Below, piece after piece: positions 56,860-64,000 of a stretch of DNA of 64,000 bases. A model generated the notes under the pieces. That model was not told the origin of the DNA. It saw only the letters and a program-made list of their open reading frames with translations, and did no database searches. A program made the translations under genes and the position numbers. The first letter of the stretch is position 1; each line of letters opens with the position of its first letter. Origin of the DNA: Planomicrobium soli (GTDB lineage: Bacteria > Bacillota > Bacilli > Bacillales_A > Planococcaceae). The stretch covers positions 299,109 to 363,108 of the forward strand of contig NZ_PYAT01000003.1 of the NCBI RefSeq assembly GCF_003014655.1, in the 5' to 3' direction.

Positions 56860-57483
56860 CTATTCAAGAATTGTTTTAATTTTTGTAACCATTAAGTCAA
56901 TTGCAACTTCGTTTTGGCCGCCTTCGGGAATGATAACATCTGCATATCGTTTTGTCGGCTCAATAAACTGATTGTGCATCGGGCGCACTACTTTTAAGTA
57001 TTGGTCAATGACCGAGTCAATGGTCCGGCCGCGCTCATTGATATCGCGAAGCAAACGGCGGATGATGCGCAAATCAGCGTCGGTATCAACAAACAACTTA
57101 ATGTCCATCAACTCGCGGAGGCGTGTATCATCCAGAACCAAAATGCCCTCAAGAATAATAACGTCTTTCGGTTCGATCAGAACGGTTTCATCTGAACGGG
57201 TATGCAATGCATAATTATAAACCGGCTTTTCGATTGATTTCCGTTCAAGCAATTTGTTGATATGCTCGATCAGCAAATCGGTATCAAATGCCAGCGGATG
57301 GTCATAGTTGGTCTTCAGACGTTCTTCAAAAGCCAAATGGCTTTGGTCCTTATAGTAATAATCTTGTTCAATGACCACTACTGAATTTTCTTTAAACACT
57401 TCATAGATGGAATTCGTTACACTCGTTTTACCTGAACCCGAGCCACCTGCAATTCCGATTACAACAGGACGATTATTAGACAT
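56860..57483 (-). CDS. udk: Uridine kinase
   Basis: A 207-residue P-loop kinase that phosphorylates uridine and cytidine in salvage. Walker A is [13 protein letters not shown] (near 10-22), YNYALHTR (near 75) and [11 protein letters not shown] (near 92) are conserved, and [12 protein letters not shown] (near 130) is the lid. The ATG at 57483 lies 8 nt after AAGGAG; the longer open frame runs back into the methyltransferase end. It follows the O-methyltransferase gene by 29 nt. Confidence 0.97.
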   Translation of the reverse strand: MSNNRPVVIGIAGGSGSGKTSVTNSIYEVFKENSVVVIEQDYYYKDQSHLAFEERLKTNYDHPLAFDTDLLIEHINKLLERKSIEKPVYNYALHTRSDETVLIEPKDVIILEGILVLDDTRLRELMDIKLFVDTDADLRIIRRLLRDINERGRTIDSVIDQYLKVVRPMHNQFIEPTKRYADVIIPEGGQNEVAIDLMVTKIKTILE

Positions 57484-57512
57484 TTTCCAAGCTCCTTGCA
57501 ACTGCTTTATTT

Positions 57513-58124
57513 TTACGCTTTTTTCTTTTTGCATACCATAATGCCATCTCCGGCAGTTAACAATCTAGTGTCATAGTCGGGATGGTCCATCATTTTTTCT
57601 TTAAACTGCTTGATATTCCGGATCATCGTCCGTTTACGCCTCGGCACTTCGGAAATTTCCTGTTCGACCATTCCGTGCATTTTCATATTATCACAATACA
57701 AGATGCCTTCGTCAGCTAATAAAGGTCCATATTTTTCAAAAAACCGGTCGTACTGCCCTTTTGCAGCGTCGATAAAAATTGCATCATAGGAAGGATTCAA
57801 TTCTTTCAGTTCAAATTCAAGCGCATCCGCATGAAAAACCCGAATCTGCTGGTCCAAGCCAGCTTCGCCGATAAATTCAACTGCTTTGTCAAAGCGTTCA
57901 TCATCCCGTTCAATCGTATCAATTTTGCAATCCGGCAATGCCTCGGCTACCTTAATCGCAGAAAAACCGATAGCAGCTCCGATTTCCAGCATCGATTTCG
58001 GCTTTTGTTCCAGCAGCAATTGCAGCAGGAACTCGATGCCTTGATCTTCCATGATAGGCACATGGTGCTGCTCCGCATATGCTTTGACCAATTGCAATGT
58101 TGTTGTTATATGCTCGTTTGTCAT
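57513..58124 (-). CDS. O-methyltransferase family 3 (YrrM-like)
   Basis: A 203-residue SAM methyltransferase of the CCoAOMT/COMT type. Motifs: [20 protein letters not shown] (near 41), [12 protein letters not shown] (near 64), and [19 protein letters not shown] (near 116) with metal-binding aspartates, then [12 protein letters not shown]. Its relatives include enzymes acting on tRNA hydroxyuridine (TrmR), but from sequence alone the substrate is open. It is located upstream of udk, as yrrM is in B. subtilis, without the peptidase genes yrrN and yrrO between them. Confidence 0.9.
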   Translation of the reverse strand: MTNEHITTTLQLVKAYAEQHHVPIMEDQGIEFLLQLLLEQKPKSMLEIGAAIGFSAIKVAEALPDCKIDTIERDDERFDKAVEFIGEAGLDQQIRVFHADALEFELKELNPSYDAIFIDAAKGQYDRFFEKYGPLLADEGILYCDNMKMHGMVEQEISEVPRRKRTMIRNIKQFKEKMMDHPDYDTRLLTAGDGIMVCKKKKA

Positions 58125-58189
58125 GCAAAAAGCTCCTTTAGGCTACCACAAAAATTACACCCCATCATAACATAGAAATGGATTTAATT

Positions 58190-58226
58190 CAAAAAGAAGA
58201 AGGAAAGCGTATCCGCTTCCTTCTCT
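58190..58226 (-). terminator. Terminator of mltG
   Basis: Minus-strand GAAGGAAGCG, GATA, CGCTTTCCTTC (one bulge) then TTCTTTTTG. Confidence 0.85.
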
Positions 58227-58233
58227 TTATGAA

Positions 58234-59358
58234 TCAATTGCCGATGTATTTTCTTTGATTAGCCAGATGCTCTTCATAAGTTTTAGCGAAGTGGTTGGTG
58301 CCTTCAGAATCAGCCAAGAAATAAAAGTACTCGGTTTTAGCCGGGTCGATTACAGCCTGCATGGACGATGATCCAGCAGAAGCGATCGGTCCAGGCGGCA
58401 GCCCTTTGTTTTTGTAGGTGCTGTATGGGTGATCGAATTCATAGTCTTTGTTGAACAGCCGCTTTTTATGCTCACCCATTGCGTAAATGACGGTCGGGTC
58501 GGTTTGCAGGGGCATGTCTTCCTCCAAACGGTTATAGAAAACGCTGGCGATCGTCTGGCGGTCAGACTGGGCAGTCGCTTCTTCCTCAAGCAGCGAAGCG
58601 AATGTCAAAAACCAATGCGGCGTTTTTTTCATGTCGTCCAGAACCGCTTTGTATTGCATGACGTTTGATTCGGTTGCAGCCACCATCTGTTCGATTATCA
58701 GTGTCAACGAAGGATCTTTTTCGTAGAACGGATAAGTTGCAGGGTACAAATAGCCTTCAAGCGGATAACGGATGTCTTCGCCCAGTATTTCTTCTGTCAA
58801 AAGCTCGGGATGTTCAGCCATCAATTCTTCGATATAAGCTTTATCATTCATTTTCGCTATAAATTCATCTGCAGTATATTTTGTTTTCTTGGCTATGACG
58901 TTTTCCGCAATTTCCTCTATCGTCAAGCCTTCAGGAAACGTGATATTGAATAATGGTTCACGGTAAACTTTTCCGGTTTTCAAACTTTCGGTAATTTCAT
59001 CGAGCGTCATAGACGGCTGCAGGCCATAGTCGCCCGCCTGAAACTCAGCCTGGTTGTTGAATTTAACGTAATATTTATAAACACGTGCATCTTTAACCAA
59101 GCCGTTCTCTTCCAACAATCTCGAAATGCTGTCCAAATTGGAACCGATCGGCACTGTAATATTGACTACATTATCCGCATCAGGATCCACAGGTTTTAAA
59201 GCCCCTGAAACAAAATAGTACGTACGGAAGCCTGCAATACCGATAACAAGAAGTAGGATAAGTGCAATTACAGACACGATACGCCGGACAATCCTCACCT
59301 CTTGCTTCTTTTCTTTCATCCGTTCCAACATGATCTCTTTTTTTGACTGATTCTCCAC
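58234..59358 (-). CDS. mltG: Endolytic murein transglycosylase MltG
   Basis: A 374-residue YceG-like protein that cuts nascent glycan strands, setting glycan length at division or elongation sites. A cytoplasmic basic N-terminus, one helix (about 26-50, RRIVSVIALILLLVIGIAGF), a LysM-like domain (60-120, GSNLDSISRLLEENGLV), and the catalytic domain with LLEEEATAQSDR (about 254; catalytic Glu) and DPTVIYAMG, GLPPGPIASAG. The start is a GTG with GGGGGAG upstream. It lies after yrzB, separated by a terminator. Confidence 0.95.
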   Translation of the reverse strand: MENQSKKEIMLERMKEKKQEVRIVRRIVSVIALILLLVIGIAGFRTYYFVSGALKPVDPDADNVVNITVPIGSNLDSISRLLEENGLVKDARVYKYYVKFNNQAEFQAGDYGLQPSMTLDEITESLKTGKVYREPLFNITFPEGLTIEEIAENVIAKKTKYTADEFIAKMNDKAYIEELMAEHPELLTEEILGEDIRYPLEGYLYPATYPFYEKDPSLTLIIEQMVAATESNVMQYKAVLDDMKKTPHWFLTFASLLEEEATAQSDRQTIASVFYNRLEEDMPLQTDPTVIYAMGEHKKRLFNKDYEFDHPYSTYKNKGLPPGPIASAGSSSMQAVIDPAKTEYFYFLADSEGTNHFAKTYEEHLANQRKYIGN

Positions 59359-59410
59359 GGGTTCTCCCCCTTAACTTTTCACTTACAAGTATACAAGAAA
59401 TCCGCTCAAA

Positions 59411-59450
59411 AGAAAAAGACGGAATTAAATTTCAATTCCGTCCCTTTTCC
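59411..59450 (-). terminator. Terminator of the alaS-ireB-ruvX-yrzB transcript
   Basis: Minus-strand GACGGAATT, GAAATTT, AATTCCGTC then TTTTTCTTTTG. A perfect 9-bp stem with a long T run, 10 nt past yrzB. Confidence 0.93.
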
Positions 59451-59460
59451 GATCATTCGA

Positions 59461-59769
59461 TCAAACTTCTTCGTTTTCTTCTTCTTCGTCAAGGAACGTG
59501 TTCAGCATTTCTTCGATCATGTCCCATTCTTCATCAGTTTCAACAGGTCGAAGTTCTCCGCCGCCTACAGCAGAATCTGAATCTTCGGTTTCAGTGAAGG
59601 AAGATGCATGAATTTCGATTTCGCCTTCATCGTCTTCTTCAGCGCCTACCGGGAAATACAATACGTATGATTTCCCAAACTCCTCTGAATCAAATGTAAA
59701 CAATACTTCAAATAGTTGCTCGTTGCCGTTTTCATCAACGACTGTAATGTGTTCTTGTCCGTGTTCCAT
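59461..59769 (-). CDS. yrzB: DUF1292 family protein (YrzB)
   Basis: A 102-residue acidic protein. The DUF1292 core is [23 protein letters not shown] (8-30, cited by start) with [10 protein letters not shown]. The Glu/Asp-rich tail ends [11 protein letters not shown]. Function unknown, but it is conserved downstream of ruvX across Bacillales. I start at the ATG at 59769 with GAGGTG 6 nt upstream; the open frame goes ten codons further into ruvX. Confidence 0.92.
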   Translation of the reverse strand: MEHGQEHITVVDENGNEQLFEVLFTFDSEEFGKSYVLYFPVGAEEDDEGEIEIHASSFTETEDSDSAVGGGELRPVETDEEWDMIEEMLNTFLDEEEENEEV

Positions 59770-59782
59770 TTGCGTCACCTCA

Positions 59783-60199
59783 TTATTTTTTAAAATCAAG
59801 ATAGCCTTGCAAGATCATGACTGCTGCCATCTTGTCAATCACTTTTTTGCGGTTTTTCCGGCTGACATCCGCTGAGATCAGCATCTTCTCTGCTGCAGAA
59901 GTTGTAAGCCGTTCATCCCATAAGACTACCGGTATAGCATACGCTTCTTTCAGCAAAGCTGCAAACTTTTCGGATGCTTCTGCGCGCGGACCAATGGTAT
60001 TATTCATGTTCTTCGGATAACCGACAACCACTTCAGTGACTTCATATTGCTTGATGAGTTCACCGAGCCGCTCCAATCCGTACTCTTCTATTGCTTCGTT
60101 GATTTTGACGGTTTCGATGCCCTGGGCCGTCCACCCAAGCGCATCGCTGATCGCAACTCCGATCGTTTTCGAACCGACGTCAAGCCCCATTGTTCGCAT
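59783..60199 (-). CDS. ruvX: Putative pre-16S rRNA nuclease / Holliday junction resolvase-like RuvX (YqgF)
   Basis: A 138-residue RNase H-fold protein. The catalytic residues are in [12 protein letters not shown] (Asp near 6), [18 protein letters not shown] (near 57; Glu follows) and WDERLTT with [14 protein letters not shown] at the end (Asp near 123). Family members have been linked to 16S rRNA 5' processing as well as to DNA recombination. It starts 2 nt after the ireB stop. Confidence 0.95.
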   Translation of the reverse strand: MRTMGLDVGSKTIGVAISDALGWTAQGIETVKINEAIEEYGLERLGELIKQYEVTEVVVGYPKNMNNTIGPRAEASEKFAALLKEAYAIPVVLWDERLTTSAAEKMLISADVSRKNRKKVIDKMAAVMILQGYLDFKK

Positions 60200-60201
60200 G
60201 A

Positions 60202-60468
60202 TTATTCCTCATTATTCTTTTTGATATAGAATTTCACAAGCTCCTCGAGAATTTCATCCCGCTCGAGTTTGCGAATCTTATTTCGCGCATCTTGATGGCG
60301 AGGAATATAAGCCGGATCCCCTGATAGCAAATATCCGACAATTTGGTTGATCGGATTATACCCTTTTTCTTCTAATGAAGAATGGACTTGAAGCATTACT
60401 TGCTTCACTTCCTGCTGCATTGATTCATCAGGCGAATTAAACTTCATAGTTTTGTCAAATGAACTCAC
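60202..60468 (-). CDS. ireB: IreB family regulatory phosphoprotein (YrzL, DUF965)
   Basis: An 88-residue protein with the hallmark [24 protein letters not shown] (cited by positions about 35-58). In Enterococcus, IreB is phosphorylated by the PASTA kinase IreK and lowers cephalosporin resistance. Start: a GTG at 60468, giving SSFDKTMKF as in relatives, 6 nt after GAGGTG; the three upstream codons fall in that site. It lies between alaS (89 bp) and ruvX. Confidence 0.95.
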   Translation of the reverse strand: MSSFDKTMKFNSPDESMQQEVKQVMLQVHSSLEEKGYNPINQIVGYLLSGDPAYIPRHQDARNKIRKLERDEILEELVKFYIKKNNEE

Positions 60469-60557
60469 GACAAGCACCTCGCTTTCTGATTGAGCTAGGA
60501 GAAAAAGTTCCCGCAGCCTTAGGTTTTATTATATACGATTACCGGCATTTATAAAAC

Positions 60558-63191
60558 TTATTTAAGCAAAGTGTAGACCGATTCTAGGGCTGTTTCGAGT
60601 TTTTCAGGGTTCTTAGCTCCTGCCATCGCCATGTCCGGACGGCCGCCGCCTTTGCCTCCGCATTGCTCTGCTACGTGTTTGACGATTTGACCCGCATGAT
60701 AGTTCCCGCCGACTAAATCTTTTGTCACACCCGCGACAAGCATAACTTTTTCGCCGTCTGTAGCACCAAGTACGAGGACCGCTTTTTCGAATTTCTGTTT
60801 CAACTCGTCCATCATCTGGCGCAGTTGGTTGTTGTCTTTCGCTTCCACTTTTGCAGATAATACAGTGATACCGTCCACTTGGCGCGCTTTTTCCAGTATT
60901 TCACCGGACTGGGCATTGGAAATCTTCGCCATAAGCGATTCGTTCTCGCGCTGGAGTCCTTTCATTTCCTGTTGGAACGACTGCACTTTTTGAATCAAAT
61001 CTTTCGGAGATGATTTCAATAAGCCCGCAGCTGTCTCTAGCGTCCCTTCGCTTTCTTTTAAGTTTTCGTATGCACCTTTGCCAGTCAAAGCTTCTATGCG
61101 GCGTATTCCTGCTCCAATGCCGCTTTCCGAAACAATCTTGAACAAGCCGATTTCAGAAGTGTTGGCTACATGCACTCCGCCACACAATTCCAATGAATAG
61201 TCACCGATCTCCACAACCCGGACGATGTCACCGTATTTCTCGCCGAATAGCGCCATTGCCCCCATATCTTTTGCTTCCTGCAAATTGTGATAGCCTGTTT
61301 GGACCGGAATGCCGCTCCATACTTTTTCATTGACGATTTGCTCGATCTGCTCGAGTTCTTCTTTCGTTACTCCGCCGAAATGCGAGAAGTCAAAACGCAG
61401 GCGGTCTGGCCCTACATAAGAACCTGCCTGGTTAACATGAGAACCTAGGATGTCTTTTAACGCCTGATGCAAAAGGTGGGTCGCTGTATGGTTTTTGACC
61501 GTATGGCGGCGCAGGGATGCATCGACTTGTGCATGGACAGGCGTTTTCGTTAATTCACCTGATTCTACCCGTACTGTATGCAAGTTCTGGCCATTCGGCG
61601 CTTTTTTAACATCCAGCACTGTCGCTTGTACCAGATCGTTCGACAGCGTCCCGCGGTCAGCAATTTGCCCGCCGCTTTCTGCATAGAATGGCGTCTGATC
61701 CAAGATGACCTGCACTTCTTCGCCTTCTTGTGCGCTGTCAGCCAATTCACCGTCTTTGATGATGACCGCCACTTGCGCATCCGCTACGGTATTCGTGTAG
61801 CCGACAAATTTGCTCGGCTCTTTAATGTTGCCAAGCACTTCCGACTGGCTTTGCATAGAGTTGACATTTTGGCGTGCACTTCGTGCGCGCTCGCGCTGAG
61901 CTTCCATTGCCGCTTCAAATCCGGCATAATCGACGCTCATTCCTTCATCTTCTGCATACTCTTCCGTCAATTCGATCGGGAAGCCGTATGTGTCATATAG
62001 ACGGAATGCATCTTCACCCGGTATTTCTGTTTTGCCGGCTTCTTTTTGCTGAGCGGCAACTTGAGACAAAATTTCCAAACCGTCGTGAAGCGTTTCATGG
62101 AAACGTTCCTCTTCCAATTTCATGACGCGAATAATGAAGTCCTGCTTGTCTTTTACTTCCGGATAGAAGTCGACCATAATTTCTCCGACAACCGGAACCA
62201 ATTCGTACATGAACGGCTTTTCAATTCCTAACTTTTTCGCGAAGCGGACAGCGCGGCGAAGCAAGCGGCGAAGCACATAGCCTCGTCCTTCGTTCGATGG
62301 CAACGCACCGTCACCAATCGCGAAAGCCACTGTACGAACATGGTCAGCGATAACTTTGAATGCCATATCGGCTTCAGCGTTGCTGCCGTATTTCTTGCCG
62401 GAAATCGCTTCTGTTTTTTCGATGATCGGCATGAATAAATCCGTATCGTAATTGGTTGGAACATCTTGAACTACCGATGTGATGCGCTCAAGCCCCATTC
62501 CGGTATCAATGTTTTGTTTTGGCAGCGGCGTGTACGTATGGTCCGGATTGTGGTTAAACTGGGAGAACACCAAGTTCCAGATTTCCAAGTACCGGTCATT
62601 TTCTCCACCCGGGTACAGTTCCGGATCGTTCAAGTCATTGCCGTAGCTTTCGCCGCGGTCGTAGAAAATCTCCGAGTTCGGTCCGCTCGGCCCTTCACCG
62701 ATATCCCAGAAGTTCCCTTCAAGGCGGATGATGCGTTCAGCCGGAATGCCTACTTCGTTCAACCAGATGGCGTATGCTTCCTCATCTTCCGGATGGATGG
62801 TTACGGATAATTTCTCCGGGTCGAAGCCGATCCATTTGTCGTCCGTCAAGAATTCCCAAGCCCAGTGAATCGCTTCTTTTTTGAAGTATTCACCGATCGA
62901 GAAGTTTCCAAGCATTTCAAAAAACGTATGGTGGCGAGCTGTTTTTCCGACATTCTCAATATCATTCGTACGGATCGATTTTTGCGCGTTGACGATGCGC
63001 GGATTGTCCGGAATGATGCGCCCGTCAAAGTATTTTTTCAACGTCGCTACCCCGCTGTTGATCCACAACAACGACGGATCTTCAAACGGTACGAGCGGCG
63101 CGCTCGGTTCCTGGTCGTGCCCTTTTTCCTTGAAGAAATCCAAATACATTTTTCTGATGTCTGCAGCTTTCATTGTCTTCGTAGTTTTCAT
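60558..63191 (-). CDS. alaS: Alanyl-tRNA synthetase
   Basis: An 877-residue class II synthetase that charges tRNA-Ala. The catalytic core has [18 protein letters not shown] (near 68), [14 protein letters not shown] RTNDIENVG, and [12 protein letters not shown] (near 232). The editing domain holds the zinc motif [11 protein letters not shown] (near 565) and CGGVHVANT (near 667). A C-terminal coiled coil and oligomerisation domain ends with [21 protein letters not shown] lies 7-8 nt before the ATG at 63191. It is preceded by an alanine T-box and leads the alaS-ireB-ruvX-yrzB transcript. Confidence 0.98.
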   Translation of the reverse strand: MKTTKTMKAADIRKMYLDFFKEKGHDQEPSAPLVPFEDPSLLWINSGVATLKKYFDGRIIPDNPRIVNAQKSIRTNDIENVGKTARHHTFFEMLGNFSIGEYFKKEAIHWAWEFLTDDKWIGFDPEKLSVTIHPEDEEAYAIWLNEVGIPAERIIRLEGNFWDIGEGPSGPNSEIFYDRGESYGNDLNDPELYPGGENDRYLEIWNLVFSQFNHNPDHTYTPLPKQNIDTGMGLERITSVVQDVPTNYDTDLFMPIIEKTEAISGKKYGSNAEADMAFKVIADHVRTVAFAIGDGALPSNEGRGYVLRRLLRRAVRFAKKLGIEKPFMYELVPVVGEIMVDFYPEVKDKQDFIIRVMKLEEERFHETLHDGLEILSQVAAQQKEAGKTEIPGEDAFRLYDTYGFPIELTEEYAEDEGMSVDYAGFEAAMEAQRERARSARQNVNSMQSQSEVLGNIKEPSKFVGYTNTVADAQVAVIIKDGELADSAQEGEEVQVILDQTPFYAESGGQIADRGTLSNDLVQATVLDVKKAPNGQNLHTVRVESGELTKTPVHAQVDASLRRHTVKNHTATHLLHQALKDILGSHVNQAGSYVGPDRLRFDFSHFGGVTKEELEQIEQIVNEKVWSGIPVQTGYHNLQEAKDMGAMALFGEKYGDIVRVVEIGDYSLELCGGVHVANTSEIGLFKIVSESGIGAGIRRIEALTGKGAYENLKESEGTLETAAGLLKSSPKDLIQKVQSFQQEMKGLQRENESLMAKISNAQSGEILEKARQVDGITVLSAKVEAKDNNQLRQMMDELKQKFEKAVLVLGATDGEKVMLVAGVTKDLVGGNYHAGQIVKHVAEQCGGKGGGRPDMAMAGAKNPEKLETALESVYTLLK

Positions 63192-63236
63192 ATTTATTCC
63201 TCCTTTATAAAATAAAAGCATCTTGGTAAGGAGCGG

Positions 63237-63450
63237 CAATAAAAATAGCCTCCACCCCTTGCTTGCGCAAGGGACGAAGGCTATAGATTCGCGGTACCAC
63301 CCTAATTACACGGATAAACAAGCCGTTCCGTGTCTCTCATAAATGCCTTAACGCGGCTGAACGGCAGGGATTAGCTGCACTCAGGAGTAGCTTTCTAAAA
63401 TAACATAGCGAAGGTTCTTTCAGCCTGGGAACCTATTTCTGAACGAATGT
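63237..63450 (-). promoter_or_regulatory. Alanine T-box riboswitch of alaS
   Basis: On the minus strand: specifier GCT (alanine; 63389-63391) within GAAAGCTACTCCTGAG, T-box core AATTAGGGTGGTACCGCG (63290-63307), and a terminator AGCCTTCG-CCCTTGC, GCAA, GCAAGGG-GGAGGCT (63247-63282) followed by ATTTTTATT. A -10-like TATAAA is at 63454-63459 with no clear -35. Uncharged tRNA-Ala is expected to turn on alaS. Confidence 0.95.
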
Positions 63451-63570
63451 GATTTTATACTTTCTCCATCAAGGTGTTGGTTATGAATATATATTGAATT
63501 ATATAGAACAGGGTAGAATGGTGTCAATAGCTGAGGGTTTTTTGCAGGTTTTGGTTGTCGCGGTTTTATT

Positions 63571-63710
63571 GGCAGATATGGATGATCCAGGGCAGTTATG
63601 CATGCTTAAAGAGAAATACGAATGCTCAGAAGAAAATATGCGCTTTCAAGGGGAAATATGCACGTTCAGGAAAAAATACGCACGTTCAGACGAAAATATG
63701 CACGTTCAGA
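63571..63710. repeat. 20-bp tandem repeat array
   Basis: Seven consecutive 20-nt units in exact register. The best-kept form is (G)GAAATATGCACGTTCAG. Units at 63651, 63671 and 63691 differ by few bases, those at 63611 and 63631 are somewhat diverged, and those at 63571 and 63591 match 12-13 of 20. A 92-codon ORF runs through on the plus strand, but its start lacks a ribosome site, so I do not call a gene. Confidence 0.8.
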
Positions 63711-63733
63711 ATTCTTCTCACCTTTAGAAAAAA

Positions 63734-63762
63734 TAAAAAAGCGCCCACGGGCGCTTTTTTCC
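63734..63762. terminator. Bidirectional terminator-like hairpin before the IS element
   Basis: AAAAAAGCGCCC, ACG, GGGCGCTTTTTT: a perfect stem with A and T runs, between the tandem repeat and the transposase gene end. Confidence 0.75.
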
Positions 63763-63835
63763 AGAGTGTTGAGTAACCCTTTGATATAAGATAAGAACTT
63801 ATTTGTTTATCAAAAGAAAAGAAAATTTCCGATTT

Positions 63836-64000
63836 TTACGCCCTCCTTGCCAGAAGGAGGGCCATTTTTTTGATGTTTTGCGTGGCGGCTGTCAGGAAAG
63901 CCTGTTCTTGGACAGACGGACGCCCTCGGCGTCTTGCGTAGCGAAAGCCATGGAGTTCTTTGGCATCCGCAAAGCTTCTTTCAATGGTTTGGCTGCGCAG
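63836..64000 (-). mobile_element. IS1182-type transposase, C-terminal end (runs off the window)
   Basis: The last 54 codons of a minus-strand gene, open to the right edge. The product reads LRSQTIERSFADAKELHGFRY, RRRGRPSVQEQAFLTAA and QNIKKMALLLARRA. This is the DDE domain end of the IS1182 (IS5-like, DUF4372/transposase_11-type) family, where the E of RSxxxERSFxDxKExHG is catalytic. A short hairpin CCCTCCTT/AAGGAGGG overlaps the stop region (63842-63862). The element's right end and the rest of the gene lie outside; the left terminal repeat could not be located in 63763-63835. Confidence 0.85.

Noticed and set aside
63571..63710. CRISPR array
   Set aside because: Units are contiguous 20-mers with no unique spacers and no cas genes nearby.
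63449..63727. 92-residue open frame through the tandem repeat
   Set aside because: No ribosome site at its start, no family resemblance, and the second half is simply the translated repeat; it also overlaps the alaS leader promoter region.

Overview
The window reads as a core chromosomal segment of a low-to-moderate GC Gram-positive bacterium of the Bacillales, most likely a Planococcus/Planomicrobium-like member of the Planococcaceae. Gene order follows the Bacillus subtilis yqeG-yqgC and mtnN-alaS blocks closely. Regulation is typical of Firmicutes: a CIRCE element, two T-boxes, strong Shine-Dalgarno sites and SigA-type promoters. Sporulation genes that sit at these loci in B. subtilis (gpr and spoIIP between rpsT and lepA; yqfC and yqfD between floA and phoH) are missing, which fits a non-sporulating Planococcaceae lineage. 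The genus is an inference from gene content and sequence style; no database was searched.

Layout, left to right. 0-10.4 kb: a partial DUF456 gene, a Na/Pi cotransporter with a candidate PhoP-box dyad, a DUF1189 membrane protein, ispG and a 5'-nucleotidase, the zinc operon znuC-znuB-zur behind a Zur-box promoter, nfo-cshB, and ispH. Both iron-sulfur enzymes of the MEP isoprenoid pathway (IspG and IspH) are therefore present. 10.4-18.9 kb: yqfO-trmK, cccA, an acyl-CoA dehydrogenase, the macromolecular synthesis genes dnaG-sigA, and the gluconeogenesis control pair ccpN with the PPDK regulatory protein. 18.9-21.3 kb: a glycine T-box with specifier GGC, a single-chain glyS, and a 0.7 kb gene-free stretch holding two inverted copies of an interspersed-type repeat. 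21.3-30.8 kb: recO, era, cdd, dgkA, ybeY, pgpH, phoH, an unknown membrane protein, floA, nfeD and rpsU, covering ribosome and RNA maturation, cyclic-di-AMP turnover and membrane microdomains.

30.9-42.8 kb: deoC and the heat-shock block hrcA-grpE-dnaK-dnaJ behind a perfect CIRCE, continuing into prmA, rsmE and mtaB; upstream lie hemW and lepA. 42.9-48.2 kb: rpsT, holA, the small protein YqzM, and the DNA-uptake genes comEA, comEB and comEC. 48.2-54.6 kb: a tightly overlapping operon (yqeG, yqeH, aroE, yhbY, nadD, yqeK, rsfS, yqeM) for ribosome assembly, NAD and shikimate synthesis, flanked by psd and the divergent pssA, which together make phosphatidylethanolamine. 54.7-63.4 kb: mtnN, yrrS, greA, udk, an O-methyltransferase, mltG, yrzB, ruvX, ireB and alaS with an alanine T-box. 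The right edge carries a 20-bp tandem repeat and the 3' end of an IS1182-type transposase gene.

Most of the window is conserved housekeeping sequence and I found no wholly new multi-gene system. The points most worth a second look are the Pho-box dyad, a likely AUA start (or an ATGA-to-ATAA change) at comEC, the uncharacterised protein in the floA operon, the inverted repeat pair after glyS, and the 20-bp tandem repeat array upstream of the alaS leader.
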